Of a stretch of DNA of 23,211 bases, positions 16,323 to 22,281 are shown piece after piece. The position numbers and the translations under genes are program-made. The notes under the pieces are model-generated. The model ran no database searches, had not been told where the DNA came from, and worked only from the letters and a program-made list of their open reading frames with translations. The stretch comes from Clostridia bacterium. GTDB taxonomy: Bacteria > Bacillota > Clostridia > Oscillospirales > CAG-272. The stretch spans positions 1 to 23,211 of the forward strand of contig JAFTXB010000024.1 in the NCBI GenBank assembly GCA_017461825.1. Reading direction: 5' to 3'. Numbering within the stretch: position 1 is the stretch's first letter; every line of letters starts with the position of its first letter.

Positions 16323-17081
16323 TTATTTTCTCACAGTAAAATGCCGATCTCCGCCCCAAAAATCGGTCAATTCAAAATCGGTCACAAAATAGCTGTAATG
16401 CTCCACAGGGTAGACGTCCTCCTTGACACGCACCGTTTCAAACGCAACGACCCGCATGGGTTCGTCATAGGACACGATGTGATAGTTCGAGCGAAAAATG
16501 TGATGCCAGCCGTCCGCGCCCTGAAAGGAATACAGTATACCGCTCCATTTACCGTCATCACTTATAACTTCGCGTTTATACGGTTCAAGCTCGATCCTTT
16601 GATAGCCGATCGGCGTTTTTTGCACGGCGCAAAAGCCGTCGATAAAGCGGATGGGATCGCCCTCGGGCGCCAAGGAATACCAATAAAAATCGTATTCGGG
16701 CGTGTGGATCACGTCCTCGTCGCGCCAAAGCTCGCCCGCCGCCATCTCGGAGGTAAAGCCAAAGCCGTGATTGATCGAGTACAGCAGCCCACCCGTAAGA
16801 GCCATGATCAGCACCACTGACAGGCAGGCAATGATCCAACCATACTCACGGATACGTCGATTTTTGACGACCGTCGCCTGCTCGTCTTCATGCATGGGAA
16901 GCTCGGCAGCCGAGATTCCAAAGTATTCAAGCAACGCCCGATGGGAATCCTCGCTGGGGAGCCCTAAGCCGTTCTCCCATTTTGCCACCGCGCTTCGGCT
17001 GACAAAGATCGCGTCGGCAAGCGCTTGCTGTGAGATCCCCTTCTCTTTTCGGTATTGCTTTAACCGTTCTCCAAATTCCAT
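16323..17081 (-). CDS. XRE-family regulator with a membrane helix and extracytoplasmic domain
   Basis: This is a 252-residue protein. Residues about 4-62 are a Cro/C1-type helix-turn-helix (ERLKQYRKEKGISQQALADA, then SRSAVAKWENGLGLPS). A short linker leads to one transmembrane helix (about 81-103, WIIACLSVVLIMALTGGLLY). The remaining 145 residues would lie outside and are rich in Trp, Tyr and Phe. The layout suggests a one-component, membrane-tethered regulator sensing something outside the cell, which is inference. I place the start at 17081, where AAAGGAG precedes the ATG. The longer frame from 17132 crosses the -10 box of the promoter. Its targets are unknown, but galT lies directly downstream. 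Confidence 0.9.
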   Translation of the reverse strand: MEFGERLKQYRKEKGISQQALADAIFVSRSAVAKWENGLGLPSEDSHRALLEYFGISAAELPMHEDEQATVVKNRRIREYGWIIACLSVVLIMALTGGLLYSINHGFGFTSEMAAGELWRDEDVIHTPEYDFYWYSLAPEGDPIRFIDGFCAVQKTPIGYQRIELEPYKREVISDDGKWSGILYSFQGADGWHHIFRSNYHIVSYDEPMRVVAFETVRVKEDVYPVEHYSYFVTDFELTDFWGGDRHFTVRK

Positions 17082-17122
17082 ACCCTGCTCCTTTTTGCGG
17101 CCGCACCGCATCGTTTTTTTAA

Positions 17123-17151
17123 AGGATACCACAAATACGCAAAAATTGCAA
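17123..17151 (-). promoter_or_regulatory. Promoter of the membrane-bound XRE regulator gene
   Basis: On the minus strand TTGCAA (17146-17151) and TATCCT (17123-17128) have a 17-bp spacer ending TGTGG. It gives a leader of about 35 nt. Confidence 0.7.
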
Positions 17152-17160
17152 GCGTTTCGG

Positions 17161-17223
17161 CTGTTACTTTGCGCCCATAGGCTGTTACTTTACTCCAATC
17201 GGTTGTTACTTTGCCGCGCTTCC
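17161..17223. repeat. Three 21-bp tandem repeats spanning a stop codon
   Basis: The unit, on the + strand, begins (G)CTGTTACTTT and recurs at 17161, 17182 and 17203 (TTGTTACTTT). On the minus strand each copy carries AAAGTAACA, and the first contains the real stop codon of the EEP lipoprotein gene (17206-17208). The 21-bp period keeps the reading frame, so the copies place further TAA stops in line after the true one. Confidence 0.85.
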
Positions 17224-18096
17224 GCCGCGCGCGGCTCTCGGGATATAGGTTCCCGTGGCGTAGAGCATATAATGGTCGGAGTGGCCGTTGTCAAGCGTTT
17301 CTGGCTTTGAAAAGCTCCAGCTGCTTGCCGAGTAGATGATATTGTCGAGCGTTAGATCATATTTGGAGAAGGTGGGAAGGCTGAATTCACGGTTGTTGAC
17401 CATGCCCGCGCCGTCAAATTGCGGATAATCGTCAAAGCTCCGCGTGTTAAAATCGCCCACAAGCACGAAATTTTCATAGCGCGATACAATATCGGCAACT
17501 GTCTGAAATTGCGCGTTGCGAATATCGTTTGCGCCAAACGTCAGATGCGTGACGAAAAAATCGATCCATGTGCCGTCCACATCAATTGTCGCGTGCGCCA
17601 GGATTCGCTGTTCTCCGCCGCCCGACTCCAGCGGTATCCATTCGCTTTTGACGATCGGATAACGGCTGAGGATCCCCAGCCCATAGGAACCTTTCCCCAC
17701 CGAGATCGCTTTGAAAAATTGATAGTAAGCATACCCCGTTTCCTCAGAGAGGCGCTTCATGGTGTCGATTCCCGCAGAGCGCTCCGCCCCTTGGTCAACC
17801 TCCTGAAAGCCAACCACGTCAAGGCTTTTGGAGAGGACGTCCTCGGCAAGAGGGGCAACGTCAAAGCCCACCCGTTGCGCGATGGCGATGTTGTAGGAGC
17901 CCACCCGCAGGGAAAACGGCTCCCCGCCCTCAGGATTTAATTCCAACGTCATTTCATCCCCCATGTCGGTTGCACCGCCGTCCTCACCCGATTTGCAGGC
18001 AACAAGGCACAGCAAAAGCAAAGCCGACACAAGCGCAACGCAAAACAAACGCATCATCCGCCTGTTGATCGCCAACACCTCCAATCCAAAAATCAT
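17206..18096 (-). CDS. Endonuclease/exonuclease/phosphatase-fold lipoprotein
   Basis: This is a 296-residue protein with a lipoprotein signal (RRMMRLFCVALVSALLLLC, lipobox LVAC, Cys34), so it should act outside the membrane. The EEP domain covers about 62-285 with the full metal and catalytic set: GSYNI (Asn69), GFQEVD (Glu99), VTHL (His184), VGDFNTRS (Asp215, Asn217), LDNI (Asp251, Asn252) and GHSDHY (His275). Possible activities are nuclease, sphingomyelinase-like phosphodiesterase or phosphatase, and the sequence does not decide between them. The start is uncertain. 18096 has AAGGA six bases upstream, but the promoter at 18108-18136 would leave that site outside the transcript. 18057 (MMRLFC) gives a normal signal peptide with GGAGG about 20 bases away. 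Its stop lies in the tandem repeat at 17161-17223. Confidence 0.9.
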   Translation of the reverse strand: MIFGLEVLAINRRMMRLFCVALVSALLLLCLVACKSGEDGGATDMGDEMTLELNPEGGEPFSLRVGSYNIAIAQRVGFDVAPLAEDVLSKSLDVVGFQEVDQGAERSAGIDTMKRLSEETGYAYYQFFKAISVGKGSYGLGILSRYPIVKSEWIPLESGGGEQRILAHATIDVDGTWIDFFVTHLTFGANDIRNAQFQTVADIVSRYENFVLVGDFNTRSFDDYPQFDGAGMVNNREFSLPTFSKYDLTLDNIIYSASSWSFSKPETLDNGHSDHYMLYATGTYIPRAARGGSAAK

Positions 18097-18107
18097 TCTC
18101 TGTCCTT

Positions 18108-18136
18108 ATTGTATCATAGCGCGTGGAAAATGTCAA
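18108..18136 (-). promoter_or_regulatory. Promoter of the EEP lipoprotein gene
   Basis: On the minus strand TTGACA (18131-18136) and TACAAT (18108-18113) have a 17-bp spacer. The predicted start, about 18101, is only some five bases from the longest start codon, which argues for a shorter protein. Confidence 0.7.
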
Positions 18137-18176
18137 TAAAAACACACAATCCCTCGTCCTGATCATGAAAAAAATA

Positions 18177-18205
18177 TTGCGAAAAAAGCCTTGTTGTGAT
18201 ATAAT
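18177..18205 (+). promoter_or_regulatory. Promoter of the orphan LRR-like gene
   Basis: TTGCGA (18177-18182) and TATAAT (18200-18205) have a 17-bp spacer ending TTGTGA (extended -10). The start codon is 32 bp downstream. Confidence 0.75.
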
Positions 18206-18237
18206 AATATTACAGCAAAACCGCAAAGGAGATCGAC

Positions 18238-19107
18238 ATGAAACCGCTTATTTATATTTCTGACGGAAAAACATACGATTTGTCCGACAATCAATTCCAT
18301 ATGTTTGTGTGCTTTTCGGATAAGGTTGAAGATGAGCTCCTTGAGGAAGGCCATCACTATTCCCTGAAAGAATTTGAAAAATATATCGATTCCGCACACC
18401 CCTGCTCAATGCGCATCAAATTTGAAACACAAGAGGAATTTGAGTATCTGATCGATCAAATCCATTCGTTTGTAACCTCTCTCGATGTAATTGCGAAACA
18501 CAATCGTCCATTCGATTTAACGCCTTTGGAAACCTGCTCGGAGCTCGAATCCGTACAGTTTTATTGGAACACCAAGCAAGAAAAGCTATGGGACGTTCAA
18601 AAAAACTCGAAGCTAAAATTTTTCCAAATGATGGATTATTACAAGGTGGCGGACTTTTCGGCTTTTCGCGGTAGTTCCATTGAAGATTTAAGACTGTTTG
18701 GATGCAACGGGTGTGGCTCATTTGTTTCAAAAATGCATATTACCGATTTGAGTTTTATTTTGGATATGCCTAACCTTCAAAAGCTGAGTCTTGACATCAT
18801 CAAAGACGAAAGCAGTGCGTATTATCTCGAGCTTTTTGCAAAATGTCATAAGCTAACGGAATTGAACGTTCCCGATAATTTTTTTACGTTCCAACAGTTT
18901 GCGTGGCTAAAATCAAATATGCCAAACGTCAAAAACGGACTTGAATGTGTTTTTCGCGGTGACGACTTTTTTAGTATTATCGGAAAAAGAACGCCCAAAA
19001 ATTTGCAAGATGAAGCCAAAGCCTTGAAATATCAAATAAAGTATGATCTCCTTATCGAAAAATACAAAACGAGAAGCATACCGCCAACCGATGATGAAAA
19101 GGACTAA
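18238..19107 (+). CDS. Orphan leucine-rich-repeat-like protein
   Basis: This is a 289-residue protein without signal peptide or membrane segment. Residues about 1-90 are acidic and show no motif I recognise. Residues about 95-235 show irregular leucine-rich-repeat-like units: LETCSELESVQFYW, SSIEDLRLFGCN, MPNLQKLSLDI and KCHKLTELNVPDN. The C-terminus is Lys-rich and polar. A cytoplasmic protein-binding role is likely, but no partner is visible. AAAGGAG precedes the ATG, and a promoter lies at 18177-18205. It is visibly more AT-rich than the galT or surface-protein genes and lies next to a tRNA gene and tRNA debris, which hints at acquisition. The stop is five bases before a copied tRNA T-arm fragment. 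Confidence 0.8.
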   Translation: MKPLIYISDGKTYDLSDNQFHMFVCFSDKVEDELLEEGHHYSLKEFEKYIDSAHPCSMRIKFETQEEFEYLIDQIHSFVTSLDVIAKHNRPFDLTPLETCSELESVQFYWNTKQEKLWDVQKNSKLKFFQMMDYYKVADFSAFRGSSIEDLRLFGCNGCGSFVSKMHITDLSFILDMPNLQKLSLDIIKDESSAYYLELFAKCHKLTELNVPDNFFTFQQFAWLKSNMPNVKNGLECVFRGDDFFSIIGKRTPKNLQDEAKALKYQIKYDLLIEKYKTRSIPPTDDEKD

Positions 19108-19111
19108 TCTA

Positions 19112-19124
19112 AACAGGGGTCGAA
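19112..19124. repeat. 13-bp copy of the tRNA-Leu T-arm
   Basis: AACAGGGGTCGAA is identical to 19318-19330 inside the tRNA-Leu gene and in the same orientation, 206 bp away. TGCAC also recurs a few bases on. This is either an attachment-site-like duplication of the tRNA end or tRNA debris. Confidence 0.7.
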
Positions 19125-19131
19125 ACGCTGC

Positions 19132-19156
19132 ACAAACGCCCGTCGTTTGTTTGTTC
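19132..19156 (+). terminator. Weak intrinsic terminator of the LRR-like gene
   Basis: ACAAACG (19132-19138) pairs with CGTTTGT (19144-19150) around a five-base loop, followed by TTGTTC. The T-run is poor, so the call is tentative. Confidence 0.4.
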
Positions 19157-19263
19157 ATATTCCTTTCTCAATCTGCGGGCATTGTGACGTTTTTTTGCGG
19201 ACTAATCGTCCGCATTCCGCAGGCGGAACCAAAAACCTCGGTACGGCTTCTCAATCCAATTGT

Positions 19264-19315
19264 CCGCACCAACAGAAAAGCACCCCGTGTGTGGGGTGCT
19301 TTTCTGTTGGTGCGG
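19264..19315 (-). terminator. tRNA-Leu terminator within a 23-bp perfect inverted repeat
   Basis: CCGCACCAACAGAAAAG continues through CACCCC (19264-19286), and its exact reverse complement lies at 19293-19315 around a six-base loop. The core GCACCCC/GGGGTGC stem followed by TTTTCTGTT is a normal tRNA terminator on the minus strand. The outer eight base pairs copy the tRNA's own 3' end (CCGCACCA) in inverse orientation. Confidence 0.85.
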
Positions 19316-19392
19316 GTAACAGGGGTCGAACCTGCACGTCTTGCGACATAAGATCCTAAATCTTACGCGTATGCCAATTTCGCCATACCCGC
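19308..19392 (-). tRNA. tRNA-Leu (anticodon UAG)
   Basis: This is an 85-nt class II tRNA. The acceptor GCGGGTA (19386-19392) pairs with TACCCGC, followed by A and an encoded CCA ending at 19308. The D-arm is GGCGAAATTGGCATACGC. The anticodon stem TAAGA/TCTTA encloses loop TTTAGGA, giving anticodon UAG, which reads CUA/CUG leucine codons. A long variable arm (TGTCGCAAGACG) and a T-arm with GGTTCGACCCC complete it. A consensus promoter lies at 19457-19485, with the terminator downstream. The short frames read through here on both strands are not genes. Confidence 0.95.
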
Positions 19393-19403
19393 GAGGGTTA
19401 CGA

Positions 19404-19438
19404 GCGGTGTATGGCGAAATTTTTTCGCACATACCCGC
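19404..19438 (-). repeat. tRNA 5'-end copies forming a leader hairpin
   Basis: 19404-19421 on the + strand is an inverted copy (17 of 18 positions) of the tRNA-Leu 5' end. 19423-19438 is a second, direct copy (GCGGGTATG then GCGAAA on the minus strand). Together they fold in the tRNA leader as a stem of about 15 bp with two bulges. The inverted copy could also pair with the tRNA's own 5' end. Confidence 0.75.
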
Positions 19439-19456
19439 AATCATGCGTACCCCCAT

Positions 19457-19485
19457 ATTATACTATGAAATGATCCTTTTGTCAA
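19457..19485 (-). promoter_or_regulatory. Promoter of tRNA-Leu
   Basis: On the minus strand a perfect TTGACA (19480-19485) and TATAAT (19457-19462) are separated by 17 bp. The leader to the tRNA is about 60 nt and contains the hairpin at 19404-19438. Confidence 0.88.
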
Positions 19486-19570
19486 GAAGTTTTTTCTAAA
19501 CAAACTACAAATATTAACTACAAACTTATCCCCTACACCGACGGACAGCTTTTTGAAGATATATTTCCCT

Positions 19571-20632
19571 TTAACTGTGTGAATAATATTTGTTAAACCT
19601 ATCGAGCAAATCAGATATTTCAGCATTAAACGATTCAAGCTCAGTACTACTTATCATACTTTGCAATAATTTTTTGCATAGTTGCTCGGTTGGAGTTGCG
19701 TTTGGCATACTTGTTGCATACAACAATTTTGACTTGTTCTGCTTTTCAGAATCAGAGATATGTTTTTCCAATGCTTCAAGAATTCGCTTGACATAATCCG
19801 CCGCAATTTCGGTCTGACCGAGCCGGGCGTGTATTTTTGCGATCTCAAAATAATCATACAGCAATGGCGGATCGTAAAAGCCTGCGTATTTTCCGTCTAA
19901 AACAGTTTCGTACAACGCCGCCGCTTTTTGATAATAAAAGAGCTTTTCTTCAAGCGACATATCGGGCAATAAAAGCTGACGTATGCAACATTCGGCTCCG
20001 TCAATCTCATAAATAAGATTCATTAAAATTTGCGCCCTGTACTCCTCACCCTCCATTACGAACTTCGCGTATACTTCGCGGCTATGGCGCAACGACGGTA
20101 GCTTCTTGTAATAATACCTCCCTTTTTCACGGATGGCAGGGTCTTGCGATTCAGAACAAAGCTGAAGCATGATGCGATAGATCTCATTCCGTTTATCATC
20201 GTCCGTACAACACTTCTCGGCGTGGTCTGCAAGAGAGATCATTTTTTCAACACGGCCTTGGTCATACAGCTTTTTTCGATAAACATGAAGCATAACATCC
20301 GCATAATTGCCGTAATGATCTGGGTTCAATTCAATTTCGCGTATCCATGCTTGATAAACGCCCTCCCAGTCCTTTTTTACATGGAGTGCATGAATTTTTG
20401 CACTGAATTCTTTTCTATGCTCAATGCTCCAAACCAAGTCCATATCAAACAAGGAATCGATTGAGCATTTGAACAGCAAAGCAATTTTGGGTAAAAGGGC
20501 TATATCGGGGAACAGCAGTCCGCGCTCCCACTTGGAAACAGTTTGCGAAGAAACACCCAATTGCTCTGCAACGGCTTCTTGCGTCATAGCGCGAGACGTG
20601 CGCAGCTCTTTTAGTTTGTTTTTAAGCTCCAT
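19571..20632 (-). CDS. XRE-family regulator with a helical-repeat domain
   Basis: This is a 353-residue cytoplasmic protein. Residues about 5-62 are a Cro/C1-type helix-turn-helix (LKELRTSRAMTQEAVAEQLG, then SSQTVSKWERGLLFPD). The rest is a long array of helices rich in Tyr, Leu and Lys, resembling TPR-like sensor domains of XRE-TPR regulators that bind peptides or partner proteins. It lies one base after the stop of the 180-residue membrane protein, with a GGGGGAG ribosome site inside that gene's end, so translation is probably coupled. Base composition is AT-richer than the central genes. It may regulate its own operon, which is inference. No terminator is clear after its stop. Confidence 0.9.
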   Translation of the reverse strand: MELKNKLKELRTSRAMTQEAVAEQLGVSSQTVSKWERGLLFPDIALLPKIALLFKCSIDSLFDMDLVWSIEHRKEFSAKIHALHVKKDWEGVYQAWIREIELNPDHYGNYADVMLHVYRKKLYDQGRVEKMISLADHAEKCCTDDDKRNEIYRIMLQLCSESQDPAIREKGRYYYKKLPSLRHSREVYAKFVMEGEEYRAQILMNLIYEIDGAECCIRQLLLPDMSLEEKLFYYQKAAALYETVLDGKYAGFYDPPLLYDYFEIAKIHARLGQTEIAADYVKRILEALEKHISDSEKQNKSKLLYATSMPNATPTEQLCKKLLQSMISSTELESFNAEISDLLDRFNKYYSHS

Positions 20633-20633
20633 G

Positions 20634-21176
20634 TCAATCTCCCCCCTGACTCTTCATCCAGTAATCGTACTTCTTTTTTCGGTGAATCAAAAGAAAAACG
20701 ATATATGTAACACAGTCAAGCACTGCGCTTAACGCATAACCAAAAGCGGAGATGCTGAAAACAGTGCTAAACAAACACATCGGCGCAAAAAAGAACGTGG
20801 GGAGTGAAATTACTTTCTTTTCAAAAACCAAGCTGTCCAATGTATTCAGTACAAAGCATATCAAAACAATGGCAACAATACAGATCAACAGCTTGGATTC
20901 ACGCTTGATAATCAATTGAAAATCATGAGCAACAGACTTGTACGAACTTTCCTTGTAGTCTGCAACGACTTCATTTTCCCCGACAGATTTTCTTATTTTT
21001 GCCATATAAAGCAAAAAGAACCCGAACGCAACGGTAGTCATCAAAGCAATCAAAAACGATTTTAACGCGGGATTCTCTAATTCGTTTAAAATTGCGCCCC
21101 AGATACTGTACAATGCAATGTAGGCAATCAAAGTTATCATCGATGCCGCTACAATATTCCATAAACTCCTTTTCAT
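20634..21176 (-). CDS. Multi-pass membrane protein of unknown function
   Basis: This is a 180-residue protein with four or five hydrophobic segments (about 7-29, 38-59, 96-115, 128-148 and possibly 149-165). A polar loop (about 60-94) lies in the middle and a charged C-terminus (HRKKKYDYWMKSQGGD) at the end. I do not recognise the family. Such proteins paired with an XRE regulator are common in Firmicutes accessory modules. I start it at the ATG at 21176, five bases after GGAGG. The longer frame at 21188 starts with a TTG that overlaps this ribosome site. It is the first gene of a two-gene operon with the XRE/helical-repeat regulator, from the promoter at 21206-21234. Confidence 0.85.
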   Translation of the reverse strand: MKRSLWNIVAASMITLIAYIALYSIWGAILNELENPALKSFLIALMTTVAFGFFLLYMAKIRKSVGENEVVADYKESSYKSVAHDFQLIIKRESKLLICIVAIVLICFVLNTLDSLVFEKKVISLPTFFFAPMCLFSTVFSISAFGYALSAVLDCVTYIVFLLIHRKKKYDYWMKSQGGD

Positions 21177-21205
21177 ATTGACCTCCAAAGGATTTGTTGA
21201 ATTCT

Positions 21206-21234
21206 ATTATATCACAGATTCAATCTTTTGTAAA
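21206..21234 (-). promoter_or_regulatory. Promoter of the membrane protein-XRE operon
   Basis: On the minus strand TTTACA (21229-21234) and TATAAT (21206-21211) have a 17-bp spacer ending CTGTGA. It closely resembles the galT promoter (CCATTTACAAAA at the -35 and CTGTGRTATAAT at the -10). Confidence 0.85.
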
Positions 21235-21310
21235 TGGAAAAAATGGCACAAGGTTCTGTCTGTTTCATACCAATAAAACAGGTAGAGCCATTCATTTTCG
21301 CAGCTTCAAA

Positions 21311-21353
21311 TAAAAAAGATTGAACCATATCCATCATGGGAGCAGTGGTTCAA
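21311..21353 (-). terminator. Intrinsic terminator, probably for spoVAC
   Basis: On the minus strand TTGAACCA (21346-21353 read in reverse) pairs with TGGTTCAA (21320-21327), and CTTTTTTA follows. It lies about 200 bp after the spoVAC stop. Confidence 0.65.
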
Positions 21354-21549
21354 CCTATATCTATCAAAAATATGTACCCTCCCCCCGCGGACGAAGGGTT
21401 GCGATTGCGCACCCATTCTGCGGCGAGATTGGTTGATCGTCTCAACCCCTTTGACACGCCGACGGAACCAAAAGTGGCAACTGCACCTGCCCGACGCCCT
21501 GACACACTCTATTTTTACCGGTTATTTTCTGTTCCCCATGAACCGTTGC
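21354..21549. other. Intergenic segment without a recognised gene
   Basis: This GC-rich stretch of about 200 bp lies between the spoVAC stop and its probable terminator. I find no convincing frame with a ribosome site, no RNA gene and no repeat shared with the rest of the window, apart from the short string CGGAACCAAAA, also seen near 19226. It would be transcribed as the 3' untranslated region of spoVAC. Confidence 0.5.
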
Positions 21550-21996
21550 TCAAAACAGCAACACGATCCGGTAAACGACACCGTAAACCGCTCCCGCAAG
21601 TGTTCCGTACAACAGGACCGGTCCGGCAACTGTAAAAATTTTGGCACCGACGCCAAGGATCAAGCCCTCGGCATGGCTGTCGATTGCGGGCGAGACTACC
21701 GCGTTGGCAAAGCCCGTAATGGGCACCAGCGTTCCTGCCCCCGCCACCTTTGCAATACGGTCAAACAATCCCAACGCGGTCAATACCACGGCAATAAAGA
21801 TCAGTGTGACCGAGGTCAGCGTACCTGCGAGCTCTTCCTCCATTCCACAAAAATGCTGATAAATATCACGCAAACCTTGCCCGATCATACAGATCAAGCC
21901 CCCGATCCAAAAGGCATTTAAACAATTTTTTAAAAGCGGTGAATGCGGTGCGTGCGCTTCGGCAAATTTTTTGTAGGTTTCTTTTTCCATGTTCAT
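21550..21996 (-). CDS. spoVAC: Stage V sporulation protein AC
   Basis: This is a 148-residue membrane protein of the SpoVA channel, which moves dipicolinic acid with calcium across the inner forespore membrane during sporulation and germination. The family pattern is clear. An N-terminal SPLLKNCLNAFWIGGLICMIGQ is followed by a hydrophobic pair with GAGTLVPITGFANAVVSPAID. The closing segment is EGLILGVGAKIFTVAGPVLLYG. At least three hydrophobic stretches are present and the length is typical. AGAGG lies eight bases before the ATG at 21996. In most spore formers spoVAC is followed by spoVAD and spoVAE. Here neither follows: after the stop come a short spacer, a terminator and an unrelated operon, so this copy stands alone. 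Confidence 0.93.
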   Translation of the reverse strand: MNMEKETYKKFAEAHAPHSPLLKNCLNAFWIGGLICMIGQGLRDIYQHFCGMEEELAGTLTSVTLIFIAVVLTALGLFDRIAKVAGAGTLVPITGFANAVVSPAIDSHAEGLILGVGAKIFTVAGPVLLYGTLAGAVYGVVYRIVLLF

Positions 21997-22122
21997 AACA
22001 AAAACCTCTTTTTCATATGCTTATAAACAGTTTCCCACGTTTTTTGAATATTATTCTGTTTTCTTTTCATTCTCCACCGAGATACAGGTATATAATGCGC
22101 ACTGATATATTTTATCGACTGA

Positions 22123-22281
22123 ATTTACGGTGCGGTCCGCGTGATGCCGCCAAGCATAGCAATGGGACAGGCGGCTGGAATAGCTGCTGCGATCGTATGC
22201 AAAACAGATGCAAAAGCAAAAGAAGTTCCTTACCGCAAATTACGCGAGGCTTTAATAGCGCAAAACGTCTACTTGGGTTAA
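22123..22281 (+). pseudogene. C-terminal relic of an FAD-dependent oxidoreductase
   Basis: Reading from 22123 to the TAA at 22279-22281 gives 52 residues including RVMPPSIAMGQAAGIAAAIV and then KLREALIAQNVYLG. This is the closing segment of FAD-dependent oxidoreductases of the PF12831 type, where RVMPxCxAMGQAAGTAAA and LxxxLxxQGVYLG are typical. The frame is blocked by TGA at 22120-22122, and nothing upstream resembles the missing FAD-binding and central parts. The piece is a 5'-truncated remnant. Another frame here is a shadow. Confidence 0.8.

Noticed and set aside
19202..19456. Open frames on both strands across the tRNA-Leu gene and terminator.
   Set aside because: They read through the tRNA and its hairpins, have no ribosome site, and match the typical tRNA-read-through peptides (for example GNRGRTCTSC).
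19441..19638. A 65-residue minus-strand frame downstream of the XRE/helical-repeat gene.
   Set aside because: It overlaps the end of the 353-residue gene and the tRNA promoter and lacks a ribosome site.
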